In this document: piece after piece, positions 34,222-42,643 of the stretch | Layout: the number at the start of each line of letters is the position of its first letter | Numbering within the stretch: the stretch's first letter is position 1 | Assembly: GCF_020905375.1 (NCBI RefSeq) | Contig: NZ_JAJJBU010000007.1 | Location: 62,001 to 126,000, forward strand | Length of the DNA: 64,000 nt | Reading direction: 5' to 3' | Source of the DNA: Arthrobacter cryoconiti | GTDB lineage: Bacteria; Actinomycetota; Actinomycetes; Actinomycetales; Micrococcaceae | The notes under the pieces: model-generated | Databases searched by the model: none | Seen by the model: the letters and a program-made list of their open reading frames with translations, nothing else | What the model was told of the DNA's origin: nothing | Program-made: the position numbers and the translations under genes

Positions 34222-36051
34222 ATGGGCCACGCGCCAGTGCAGGAATCTGTTGAGCAGGTAATGACAACCCACGCAGGCCTTGCCGCCTGGGTTAATGAAG
34301 TTGCTGAGCTCACCGCGCCGCAGAGCGTTCGTTGGGTGAATGGATCATCTGGTGAATATACCGAGCTGACAGACGAGTTGGTAGAGGCTGGGACATTGAC
34401 CAGACTCAACCCGGAACTCTTCCCTAACTCCTTTGCCGCCTTCTCGGATCCCAAAGACGTGGCCCGAGTCGAGGCCCGCACGTTCATTTGTTCGGAAAAG
34501 AAGCGCGACGCCGGGTTCACGAATAACTGGATGGACCCGTCGGAAATGAAGGGCATCCTCAAGGATCGCTTCGCCGGCAGCATGCGCGGACGCACCATGT
34601 ACGTCATCCCGTTCGTTATGGGTCCCTTGGATGCGGAAGACCCCAAGTTCGGTGTGGAGATTACCGACTCCGCCTACGTAGTTGCTTCCATGCGCATCAT
34701 GGCCACTATTGGCGCCGATGTCCTGGCGAAAATCGAAGCCACTAACGCGTTCTTCGTCCCAGCACTTCACTCCGTGGGGGCCCCGCTAGAGCATGGACAA
34801 GAAGATGTTACCTGGCCCTGCAGCGATGAGAAGTGGATCGTACACTTCCCCGAGGAGCGCTCGATCTTCTCCTACGGATCCGGCTATGGCGGAAACGCGC
34901 TGCTGGGTAAGAAATGCTTTGCCCTGCGCATCGCCTCGGTTATTGCCCGCGATGAGGGATGGCTGGCCGAGCACATGCTCATCCTTAAACTCACCAGCCC
35001 TGAAAACAAGAGTTACCACGTCGCAGCGGCGTTTCCTTCCGCGTGTGGCAAAACCAATCTAGCGCTCCTTAACCCCACGATCGAGGGCTGGAAAGCTGAG
35101 ACCCTGGGCGATGACATCAACTGGATGCGCTTTGGTAAAGCCGGGGAACTGCGTGCAGTGAACCCGGAGGCTGGCCTGTTTGGCGTGGCACCAGGCACTG
35201 GCTGGACCACCAATCCAAACGCCATGGTGGCAATCGCCAAGGGTAACTCCATCTTCACCAACGTTGCCTTGACGGACGACGGCGGCGTGTGGTGGGAAGG
35301 GATGACCGACGAGGTCCCGGCGCATCTGACCGATTGGGAAGGCAACAGCTGGACGCCGGAGTCGGGACGCAAGGCGGCCCACCCGAATTCACGTTTCTGC
35401 ACGCCGATTGACCAGGTGGACATGCTCTCCCCGGATTACTTCTCTCCGGAGGGTGTGGAAATCAACGCCATCTTCTTTGGCGGGCGCCGTAAGACCACCA
35501 TTCCCTTGGTGACGCAGTCTCGTGACTGGAGCCATGGCGTCTTCATGGGATCCACGCTTTCATCGGAGACGACGGCAGCTGCGGCCGGCGCCGTGGGAGT
35601 GGTTCGCCGGGATCCTATGGCCATGTTGCCATTCATCGGGTACGACGCCGGTGATTACCTCAAGCACTGGATTGGTATCGCTGCCCGGGCAGATCAGGCC
35701 AGACTGCCAAAGATTTTCCTTGTCAATTGGTTCCGGCGCACCTCTAGCGGAGGGTTTGCCTGGCCTGGCTTCGGCGAAAACGGCCGCGTGCTCAAGTGGG
35801 CCATAGAGCGTATTGAAGGCACCGCAGACGCAGTGGAGACACCTATTGGATTTGTACCGACCCCAGAATCCTTGGATTTGTCGGGATTGAATCTAAATGC
35901 GGCAGACCTAAAGGACGCACTGGCAGTAGTCCCGTCCGAATGGGAAGAAGAGCTCAAAGGAATCGACGAATGGTACGCCCGCTTCGGCGAGTCCCTCCCG
36001 ATGGAGATGGCTGACCAGCTGGCAGCGCTGAAGACGCGCTTTAGCGCGTAA
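34222..36051 (+). CDS. pckG: Phosphoenolpyruvate carboxykinase (GTP)
   Basis: 609 residues, family size. The GTP-binding P-loop FPSACGKTN (271-279) contains the hyper-reactive Cys275 and Lys277; other conserved parts are [10 protein letters not shown], the substrate region [14 protein letters not shown] and NWFRR near 540. It converts oxaloacetate plus GTP to PEP and CO2, the first step of gluconeogenesis, opposite to ppc at the left edge. I chose the ATG at 34222, with AAGGGA 6 bases upstream; ATG 34219 and 34207 are alternatives and the open frame reaches 34114. A strong terminator follows. Confidence 0.97.
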   Translation: MGHAPVQESVEQVMTTHAGLAAWVNEVAELTAPQSVRWVNGSSGEYTELTDELVEAGTLTRLNPELFPNSFAAFSDPKDVARVEARTFICSEKKRDAGFTNNWMDPSEMKGILKDRFAGSMRGRTMYVIPFVMGPLDAEDPKFGVEITDSAYVVASMRIMATIGADVLAKIEATNAFFVPALHSVGAPLEHGQEDVTWPCSDEKWIVHFPEERSIFSYGSGYGGNALLGKKCFALRIASVIARDEGWLAEHMLILKLTSPENKSYHVAAAFPSACGKTNLALLNPTIEGWKAETLGDDINWMRFGKAGELRAVNPEAGLFGVAPGTGWTTNPNAMVAIAKGNSIFTNVALTDDGGVWWEGMTDEVPAHLTDWEGNSWTPESGRKAAHPNSRFCTPIDQVDMLSPDYFSPEGVEINAIFFGGRRKTTIPLVTQSRDWSHGVFMGSTLSSETTAAAAGAVGVVRRDPMAMLPFIGYDAGDYLKHWIGIAARADQARLPKIFLVNWFRRTSSGGFAWPGFGENGRVLKWAIERIEGTADAVETPIGFVPTPESLDLSGLNLNAADLKDALAVVPSEWEEELKGIDEWYARFGESLPMEMADQLAALKTRFSA

Positions 36052-36066
36052 GGTACAGCGCTGCGC

Positions 36067-36097
36067 AGTGCGCATTGAGACCAGTGCGCATTGAGAA
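36067..36097. repeat. Short direct repeat after pckG
   Basis: Two 14-15 bp copies of AGTGCGCATTGAGA in tandem, 16 bp apart, between the stop codon and the terminator. Confidence 0.8.
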
Positions 36098-36151
36098 GGG
36101 CCCCGGTGTTCCCCACCAGCAATTCAAATGGTGGGAAACACCGGGGCCCTT
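36096..36151. terminator. Bidirectional terminator between pckG and hmp
   Basis: A perfect 23-bp stem (36096-36118 with 36129-36151, arm begins AAGGGCCCCGGTGTT) with A/T flanks on both sides lies between convergent genes. Confidence 0.92.
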
Positions 36152-36181
36152 CTTGCCTTGATCACTGACACTATCTGCGAA

Positions 36182-37354
36182 TTAGTTTGCGCCCGCAAGC
36201 CAAAGGTCTGGACCAAAGACCTCGTAGTGAATCTTCGTGGACGGGATTCCAGCGTTGATGGCCTGGTTCCGAATAGCTTTCATGAACGGCAACGGCCCGC
36301 ACACATACATGGAAGCATCGGCCGGGATGTCCAAACCCTCAAGGGTCATAAAGCCCTTATGGAAGCCATCGGCGGGCTCTTCGAGCCACAATTGCAGCTG
36401 AGCGCCGTCGATCGCGTCGACGTCGGAGGTCATTTGCTCACGCAGAGCCCAAGCCTCTAAATTCTTTTCAGCGTGCAGCACAAGTACCTCGCGGTCGCCG
36501 CCGTTATCCACGAGTGAGCGCAGAGCAGAAGCTGAGGGAGTGCAGCCGATACCGGCGGTGGCAAACACGACCGGACCGTCGCCGTCGTCAAAGGTGACAT
36601 CGCCGTAAGGGTTGGAGAGCTCGATGACGTCGCCGACGTTGATGGCGTTGTGCAGCACGGGGGAGACCTCGCCGCCGTCGTCGCGCTTGGTGGTAAAAAT
36701 TCGGTGCGTGGTGGAATCCACGGCAGCGGAAAGTGAGTACTGCCGGCACTGGAGCAGACCATCGCTGACGGGGACTTTCACCGAGACAAACTGACCGGGG
36801 CGGGCGACTGTCACGGGGGTGTCATCGGCTGGTTCGAGCACAAACGTGATGCAGTCGGTACCAGCGGGGATCTTTTCCACAATGGTCCAGGGCATCCATA
36901 TTTTGTCATTGGCTTGGAGGGCATAAAGACCCCTCTCAATCTTGAGCAGGGCGTCCGCCATGAGCCAGTAGACCTCTGTCCAGGCCTCAGCGATCTCAGC
37001 TGTGATCACATCGGCCAGCTCCTCCGCAATGGCCTCGAAGAGGTATTTATAGACGATCTGGTATTGGTCCTCGGTGATACCCAAAGAGGTGTGCTTGTGA
37101 GCGATTCGGCTGAGCATTTGCTCCGGGATGACGTCCGGATTGGCGATAAGAGCCGTGGCGAAGCCTGCGATCGATCCAGCCAGAGCCTTCTGCTGTTCGC
37201 CGTTGCCTTGGTTGGCGCGGCTAAAGAGCCCATCGAGAAGCTCTGGGTGTGCGGCAAACATCCGGGAATAGAAGTTTGGTGTGATTGCACCCATTCGGGA
37301 GCCTACCAACGGCAGGGTTGCAGAAATTAACGGGCGAGACTTTTCCGAAAGCAT
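36182..37354 (-). CDS. hmp: Flavohemoglobin, nitric oxide dioxygenase
   Basis: 390 residues. The globin domain (1-140) has the proximal His in IAHKHTS (His88) and the distal Tyr in NFYSRMF; the FAD domain has RQYSLS near 203-208 and the NAD domain GIGCTPSASALRSL and YVCGPLPFMKAI. It oxidises NO to nitrate with O2 and NADH in the cytoplasm. An NsrR-type operator lies before the gene and nsrR is the next gene upstream, so it is induced by NO. Confidence 0.96.
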   Translation of the reverse strand: MLSEKSRPLISATLPLVGSRMGAITPNFYSRMFAAHPELLDGLFSRANQGNGEQQKALAGSIAGFATALIANPDVIPEQMLSRIAHKHTSLGITEDQYQIVYKYLFEAIAEELADVITAEIAEAWTEVYWLMADALLKIERGLYALQANDKIWMPWTIVEKIPAGTDCITFVLEPADDTPVTVARPGQFVSVKVPVSDGLLQCRQYSLSAAVDSTTHRIFTTKRDDGGEVSPVLHNAINVGDVIELSNPYGDVTFDDGDGPVVFATAGIGCTPSASALRSLVDNGGDREVLVLHAEKNLEAWALREQMTSDVDAIDGAQLQLWLEEPADGFHKGFMTLEGLDIPADASMYVCGPLPFMKAIRNQAINAGIPSTKIHYEVFGPDLWLAGAN

Positions 37355-37390
37355 CGTTACTCCTTGGGTCGAAGTTGAGGTGACTTAACC

Positions 37391-37414
37391 AAAGTAGCAT
37401 TTCAAATGCGTAAT
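37391..37414. promoter_or_regulatory. NsrR operator before hmp
   Basis: GTAGCATTTCAAATGCGTAA centres on the perfect inverted repeat GCATTT-C-AAATGC (37397-37409), close to the known NsrR recognition pattern. It lies 40 bp upstream of the hmp start. Confidence 0.7.
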
Positions 37415-37463
37415 TAATTCGACATTTTCTACAAGTCGTAGAAAAGCACCGGAACGGCGCGGA

Positions 37464-37913
37464 TTAGTGCACGCGAGACGTGTTCAATGTCACAGTGATG
37501 GGCCCTGAAGTCGGAGGCTCGGAAAGACTGGAAATAGTGACCTGGTCCAATGAAACGTAAAAAGCTTCGCGGGCATGGTTCAGGACACCTCGTAAACCAC
37601 ATGCGGGCATAAGGGGACAATCGCCCATACTGCCGTGGCATTGCGCCACGTCTGAATGGTCAGAGAGAATGCGCAGCACACCACCCACCGTGGCATTCCG
37701 CCCGGCCGCAGTGATACGCACTCCACCACTGCGCCCACGGAAAGCTTCAATGAGCCCCATTTGCCGTAGCTTCAAGACCGCCTTGCTGACATGGTTGTAC
37801 GGTGTGCCCACCGCGTCAGCAAGTTCCCGGGTAGTAGATAGGTCTGCTTCCGGAGCCACACACAGCACCATTAGGATGCGGAGGCTGACGTCAGAAAATG
37901 AATTAAGCCGCAT
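37464..37913 (-). CDS. nsrR: NO-sensing Rrf2-family repressor
   Basis: 149 residues. An N-terminal winged helix (SFSDVSLRILMVLCVAP, STTRELADAVGTPYNHVSKAVLKL) precedes the cluster cysteines Cys92, Cys99 and Cys105, the spacing of the [4Fe-4S] NsrR of Streptomyces and Bacillus. NO destroys the cluster and releases hmp. It begins 3 bp after the stop of the gene before it, without its own ribosome site, so its translation is coupled. Confidence 0.93.
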   Translation of the reverse strand: MRLNSFSDVSLRILMVLCVAPEADLSTTRELADAVGTPYNHVSKAVLKLRQMGLIEAFRGRSGGVRITAAGRNATVGGVLRILSDHSDVAQCHGSMGDCPLMPACGLRGVLNHAREAFYVSLDQVTISSLSEPPTSGPITVTLNTSRVH

Positions 37914-37916
37914 GGT

Positions 37917-38363
37917 TTAGGCCCAGATTTGCCGATCCCCGGGCTCCATGAACGGATTGCCGAATTCCCATCCGCTGGGTGCCTGCCGGTAGGGACGAAC
38001 TGCTGAGACCCCAACACCGCTGCTGTGCTCAGCCATGACATGAATGGCGTCAGTGGAGTCGTCGGGTAAATGGATGTCACACACGACGGCGGCCGCTCGG
38101 TTCTGATCCTTTTGTGCGGATAAGGCCTCAAATAGATCTGCGATCATGGCGTCGGCGTCTAGCTCTGTTTCTTCCTCGCCGTCCATAGTGTTAGGAGAGA
38201 CCGCGACCAAGCTGATGCCGCCGTCGTTGGCTACCACCAAGCCCACCGGGACAAATGCTCCATGAGTTTGAATCTGCTCACCAGCAACACCAAGGGCCGT
38301 CCCAATGAGCTTGTTCAGATCCTCTTGAACTAGTGCGTCCGCTGCTTCTGTATCGTTTTCCAC
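37917..38363 (-). CDS. Conserved protein of unknown function, manB-nsrR operon
   Basis: 148 residues, acidic (MEEETELDADAMIADLFEAL region), soluble. N-terminal EDLNKLIGTALGVAGEQIQT and later PVGLVVANDGGISLVAVSP suggest an alpha/beta domain. I do not recognise a family. The GTG at 38363 has AAGGAG upstream; the open frame extends to 38447 inside manB. It sits 13 bp after manB and 3 bp before nsrR. Confidence 0.7.
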   Translation of the reverse strand: MENDTEAADALVQEDLNKLIGTALGVAGEQIQTHGAFVPVGLVVANDGGISLVAVSPNTMDGEEETELDADAMIADLFEALSAQKDQNRAAAVVCDIHLPDDSTDAIHVMAEHSSGVGVSAVRPYRQAPSGWEFGNPFMEPGDRQIWA

Positions 38364-38376
38364 TGGACTCCTTGGG

Positions 38377-39789
38377 TTATTGGCGAACAAGTTCAAGCAC
38401 GGCGTCGCGGATGTCTGCCATCGTGACGGCGTCCACGGCTTCGGCATTCAGACGCAAGAATGGTTCGGTGTTGGACGCGCGCAGGTTGAACCACCAGCGC
38501 CCGTCTTTGGCGGTGAAAGTGAGGCCATCGAGCTCATCAATGGCGACGTCGTCGTTGGTGTAGGCGGCGCGTACCCGGGCCACAGCGGCCGGAACGTCAG
38601 CGAGCTGGGAGTTGATTTCGCCGCTGGAAACATAGGGCTCATACTCGCGCCCAAGCTCCGAGAGCGGCTCGCCCTGTTCGCCAAGTGCGGCCAAAACGTG
38701 CATGGCGGCCAGCATGCCCGTGTCTGCGTTGAAGAAGTCGCGGAAGTAGTAGTGGGCGGAGTGCTCGCCACCAAAGACGGCGCCTTCTGCGGCCATCGTG
38801 GCTTTGATGAAGGAGTGTCCCACCCTGGTGCGCACTGCCCGGCCGCCGTCGTGGGCGATCAATTCAGGCACGGCACGGGAGGTGATGAGGTTATGGATGA
38901 CGGTGGGGTGTTCCTCGCCGGCGGCCTGTGCTCGGGCGATTTCGCGCCGAGCCACCAGTGCCGTGACGGCGGATGGGGAGAGGGGTGCGCCGAGTTCGTC
39001 AATGACGAAGCAGCGGTCAGCGTCGCCGTCGAACGCCAAACCGATGTCAGCGCCGTGTTTGACGACAGCAGCTTGAAGGTCAAGTAGATTGGCCGGCTCC
39101 AAGGGATTGGCTGGGTGGTTCGGGAAGGTGCCATCGAGTTCAAAGTAAAGAGGCACGATCTCGAACGGCAGCCCGGCCAAGAGGGTATCGCCGAGGACTG
39201 CGGGGGTGGTCATTCCGGCCATTCCGTTGCCAGCATCAACCACGATTTTCAGGGGGCGTGAGCCGGAAAGGTCAACGAGCTTGCGCAGATATTCGGCGTA
39301 TTCCTTCAGGACGTCAGTGACGCTGATGCTACCTTTTTCACCGCTCGGGATACCGTCTGCGAGGTATTTTTGCGCCAGGTCGCGGATATCCATCAGGCCG
39401 GTTTCGGATGAGACCGGGACCGCGCCGGCCTTGGCCATCTTCATGCCGTTGTATTCAGCCGGGTTGTGGCTGGCCGTGAAAACGACGCCGGCTGCTTTGA
39501 GAGCACCGCAAGCAAAATACAGTTCGTCGGTGGAAATTAGTCCCAACAGCGAAACGTTGCCCCCCCGGCTTGCGGCACCGTCCGCAAAGGCCTGTGAGAA
39601 ATCGGCAGAAGAAGGGCGCATATCGCCGCCTACGAGCACGGTTTCGCCAGCTAAACCCAGCACGTCGACAAATGCGGCGCCAACAGCCTTGACGGATTCG
39701 GCCGTGATGGATTCGCCCACAATTCCGCGTACGTCATAGGCCTTGAACGACGTAGAGAGGTCAACCGGTACGTTCTTTGCAGTAGTCAC
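38377..39789 (-). CDS. manB: Phosphomannomutase/phosphoglucomutase
   Basis: 470 residues with the four family motifs: active serine Ser107 in TASHNPAEYNG, the metal loop DGDADR near 258-263, GGEHSAHYYF for sugar binding, and the C-terminal phosphate site RASNTEPFLRLN. It interconverts hexose 1- and 6-phosphates for GDP-mannose or glycan synthesis. It heads an operon with a small unknown gene and nsrR and is divergent from the RecQ-like gene. Confidence 0.95.
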   Translation of the reverse strand: MTTAKNVPVDLSTSFKAYDVRGIVGESITAESVKAVGAAFVDVLGLAGETVLVGGDMRPSSADFSQAFADGAASRGGNVSLLGLISTDELYFACGALKAAGVVFTASHNPAEYNGMKMAKAGAVPVSSETGLMDIRDLAQKYLADGIPSGEKGSISVTDVLKEYAEYLRKLVDLSGSRPLKIVVDAGNGMAGMTTPAVLGDTLLAGLPFEIVPLYFELDGTFPNHPANPLEPANLLDLQAAVVKHGADIGLAFDGDADRCFVIDELGAPLSPSAVTALVARREIARAQAAGEEHPTVIHNLITSRAVPELIAHDGGRAVRTRVGHSFIKATMAAEGAVFGGEHSAHYYFRDFFNADTGMLAAMHVLAALGEQGEPLSELGREYEPYVSSGEINSQLADVPAAVARVRAAYTNDDVAIDELDGLTFTAKDGRWWFNLRASNTEPFLRLNAEAVDAVTMADIRDAVLELVRQ

Positions 39790-39887
39790 TCTTCCATATT
39801 ACCGGGACCGTGTGCGGACAGAGAATCGTCTGGCGAAGTTATCCACAGGTCTGTGCCTTTGCGGCGGTGGTGTCACAACTCCACTGG

Positions 39888-39900
39888 GATACTGGATATA
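39888..39900 (+). promoter_or_regulatory. Candidate leaderless promoter of the RecQ-like gene
   Basis: GATACT (39888-39893) ends 7 bp before the ATG at 39900 and no ribosome site lies between them, the layout of a leaderless actinobacterial promoter. Confidence 0.45.
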
Positions 39901-42095
39901 TGACTTCGCGCCAGTTCACCTCATCGGCCACCGCTTCGCTCTCCGACTCGACGCAGCAGGGCACTTCGCCGCACGATCCAACTTCCACCCGCGGCAATGC
40001 CCTCGAGGTCCTGCGCAGGTTGGTCGGGCGGGATGACGCGGACTTTCACGACGGCCAGTTTGAGGCCATCGAGGCACTGGTCGACGCCGGACGGCGGGCT
40101 TTGGTGGTCCAGCGCACCGGTTGGGGTAAATCGGCCGTGTATTTTGTCTCCTCGCTACTGTTGCGTGCCCGTGGGGCAGGGCCCACCCTGATCGTCTCGC
40201 CCTTACTGGCGTTGATGCGCGATCAGGTCGCTGCGGCGGAACGAGCCGGGGTGCGGGCCATGGCCATCAACTCAGCCAACGCCACCGAATGGGATCTGGT
40301 CTCCCAGGCGTTGGCTGCGGATGAAGTGGATGTGCTGCTTGTTTCCCCTGAACGGTTAACCAATCCTTCCTTTAGAGAGAACCAGTTGCCCACGCTCATC
40401 CGACGCACCGGCCTCCTGGTGATTGACGAGGCCCACTGCATCTCAGACTGGGGTCACGATTTCCGTCCGGACTACCGCAGAATTGCGGACTTGATCGCCC
40501 AGTTACCGGCTACGGTGCCTGTCCTGGCGACTACCGCCACCGCCAATTCGAGGGTTGTTGCGGACATCGAGGAACAGTTGGGTACGGGAGTGTTCACTAT
40601 CCGTGGACCTCTGGCCCGTAAATCACTACGTCTGGGCGTGCTCCGGCTGGCGGATTCTCGCGATCGGCTTGGCTGGCTCCTAACGCATCTAAAGGAGCTG
40701 CCGGGCAGCGGAATTATTTACACTCTGACGGTTTCCGCCGCAGAGGACACTGCGCGGCTATTGGCCGAGGCCGGCCATGTGGTCAAGGCGTACACCGGGC
40801 GCACAGACACCATGGAACGGGAAGCTCTGGAAGAGGCCCTGAAGAACAACGACGTCAAAGCACTCGTGGCTACAAGTGCCCTTGGTATGGGCTTTGACAA
40901 GCCAGACCTCGGATTCGTGGTCCACCTCGGAGCGCCGTCGTCGCCCGTGGCCTATTACCAACAGGTGGGGCGTGCCGGGCGTGGCAGTGCCAACGCGGAC
41001 GTACTCTTGTTGCCCGGGAGTGAAGACACGGACATCTGGCAGTACTTTGCCACAGCATCCATGCCGTCCGAGGATAAGGCTACGGCTGTTCTTTCGGCAT
41101 TGGCCCAAACTGCTCGGCCCATGTCCACGCAGGCGTTGGAGGCTCGGGTGGACTTGCGGCGGACTCCGTTGGAGCTGTTGTTGAAGGTCCTGGCCGTGGA
41201 CGGTGCCGTGAAGAGGGTTCAGGGAGGCTGGGAATCCACGGGTGAACGGTGGGTGTACGACGCCGAACGCTACGCGAGGATTGCGCAGGCCCGCATAGAC
41301 GAGCAGCAGTCAATGATCGTCTATGAGGAGATGACGGGTTGCCGGATGGAATACCTCGCTGCCGCACTTGATGATTCAACGGCTGCTCCCTGTGGCCGCT
41401 GTGACGGCTGTGCCGGGCGCTGGTTCCCTACAGATATTGGCACCGGTGCCGTTGAAGCCGCGAGTGAGTCGCTAAGCCATGCGGGTCTGCCCATTGATCC
41501 GCGTACTCTCTGGCCCACTGGAATGGACCGGTTAGGCGTGCCCGTGAAGGGCAAAATCAAGCCCGAAGAACAGGTGGGTCCAGGGCGTGTGTTGGCCAGA
41601 TTGACCGATCTTGGCTGGGGAAACACGCTGAGGGCGATGTTTGCCCAAGGCGTTCCGGACGCGCCCATTGATTCCGGTGTGGCGCAGGCAATGGTGGCCG
41701 TTCTGCGCGACTGGGGTCAGTCCCGCTGGGCAGGTCAGGGGAGACCGGTAGCCGTGGTGTCCATGCCATCACGCTCCAAGCCTGAGCTGGTGCGCTCCCT
41801 AGCTGCGGCGATGTGCCAAGTGGGCCAGCTGCCGTATCTTGGCGAGTTGACACTGGACTTTGGTGGCCCCACCGGGCAGCGTGGCGGCAATAGTGCTTAC
41901 CGCTTGGCCGGGGTGTGGGATCGCTTTATTGTGGGTCCGGAACTTGAGGCCGCCATTGCCGGTTACGGACGTGGACCGGTACTACTCATCGACGATCTTG
42001 TGGATAGCCGGTGGACCCTGACAGTTGCTGCCCGCGCACTACGCCTGGCAGGTGTGGACCAAGTCCTGCCTCTGGTTATAGCCCAAGCCGGGTAA
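39900..42095 (+). CDS. RecQ-like ATP-dependent helicase with C-terminal PRTase-like segment
   Basis: 731 residues. Helicase motifs: Walker A QRTGWGKS (about 71-78), DEAHCISDWGHDFRPDYRRI, TATAN, and QQVGRAGRG. A zinc-binding CGRCDGC cluster follows, as in RecQ. The last 45 residues (GPVLLIDDLVDSRWTLTVAA, about 692-711) have the phosphoribosyltransferase PRPP loop pattern hhhhDDxhxxxxT, and about 600-680 (VAVVSMPSRSKPELVRSLAA, LPYLGEL) looks like the rest of such a domain. The motif I form is the divergent one seen in actinobacteria. I chose the ATG at 39900 over the longer frame from 39810. Confidence 0.88.
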   Translation: MTSRQFTSSATASLSDSTQQGTSPHDPTSTRGNALEVLRRLVGRDDADFHDGQFEAIEALVDAGRRALVVQRTGWGKSAVYFVSSLLLRARGAGPTLIVSPLLALMRDQVAAAERAGVRAMAINSANATEWDLVSQALAADEVDVLLVSPERLTNPSFRENQLPTLIRRTGLLVIDEAHCISDWGHDFRPDYRRIADLIAQLPATVPVLATTATANSRVVADIEEQLGTGVFTIRGPLARKSLRLGVLRLADSRDRLGWLLTHLKELPGSGIIYTLTVSAAEDTARLLAEAGHVVKAYTGRTDTMEREALEEALKNNDVKALVATSALGMGFDKPDLGFVVHLGAPSSPVAYYQQVGRAGRGSANADVLLLPGSEDTDIWQYFATASMPSEDKATAVLSALAQTARPMSTQALEARVDLRRTPLELLLKVLAVDGAVKRVQGGWESTGERWVYDAERYARIAQARIDEQQSMIVYEEMTGCRMEYLAAALDDSTAAPCGRCDGCAGRWFPTDIGTGAVEAASESLSHAGLPIDPRTLWPTGMDRLGVPVKGKIKPEEQVGPGRVLARLTDLGWGNTLRAMFAQGVPDAPIDSGVAQAMVAVLRDWGQSRWAGQGRPVAVVSMPSRSKPELVRSLAAAMCQVGQLPYLGELTLDFGGPTGQRGGNSAYRLAGVWDRFIVGPELEAAIAGYGRGPVLLIDDLVDSRWTLTVAARALRLAGVDQVLPLVIAQAG

Positions 42096-42110
42096 AACCC
42101 CCACGGCTCA

Positions 42111-42238
42111 ACGCTCGGTTACTTTCGGGTGTGTTTTTGGGAACGCTCGGTTACTTGGTGAGAAAGCGTTTGGTAAAAGTGACCCTAAAGTAACCGAGCG
42201 TCAGGGAAAAGTGACCCTAAAGTAACCGAGCGTTGGGG
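42111..42238. repeat. Four 32-bp blocks, two direct and two inverted
   Basis: Blocks start at 42111, 42143, 42175 and 42207, exactly 32 bp apart. The first two begin ACGCTCGGTTACTT; the last two are the reverse complement type and share a perfect 27-bp core (42175-42201 and 42207-42233) ending AAGTAACCGAGCGT. The first block matches the reverse complement of the core at 23 of 27 bases. Confidence 0.92.
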
Positions 42239-42414
42239 GTGGCCGGACCCCTGTTACTGACTGTTACTGGCCGGCGGGAGCGGGCGGAGGCCTTGCAGGC
42301 CGCCGTCGACGGCGATAGAGGTTCCGGTGGTCCATCAGGGCAGTGGGCTTTGGGCAAGGAAGGCAGTGGGCTCTTCGTTGTTGAGAACAGACAGGCTGCC
42401 AACAGGGCAAGAAA

Positions 42415-42445
42415 AAAGTACCCCCGAACGGGTCGGGGGTACTTT
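42415..42445 (-). terminator. Terminator of the tRNA-Ser(GCT) gene
   Basis: AAAGTACCCCCGA pairs with TCGGGGGTACTTT, followed on the minus strand by a T-run. Confidence 0.85.
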
Positions 42446-42452
42446 CTACGGG

Positions 42453-42540
42453 CGGAGACGGGGAGATTTGAACTCCCGGTGGAGTTGTGCCCCACACTTC
42501 ATTAGCAGTGAAGCCCATTCGGCCGCTCTGGCACGTCTCC
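42453..42540 (-). tRNA. tRNA-Ser(GCT)
   Basis: Class II tRNA, acceptor GGAGACG/CGTCTCC, anticodon loop CTGCTAA (anticodon GCT), long variable arm, T-loop AGTTCAAATCT. CCA is not encoded. Confidence 0.95.
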
Positions 42541-42643
42541 AGCACTGGAGGGGGTAGAAGCCCCCCGCCAGCATCCCAAACTTTACCTAGTGAAAGGGGT
42601 ACAAAGCAAAACGGCTGCTGCTGGGGCACCTAGGAGCACAATT

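Noticed and set aside
42111-42238. CRISPR-like array with 32-bp period
   Set aside because: Blocks are in mirrored orientation with no unique spacers, no leader and no cas genes.
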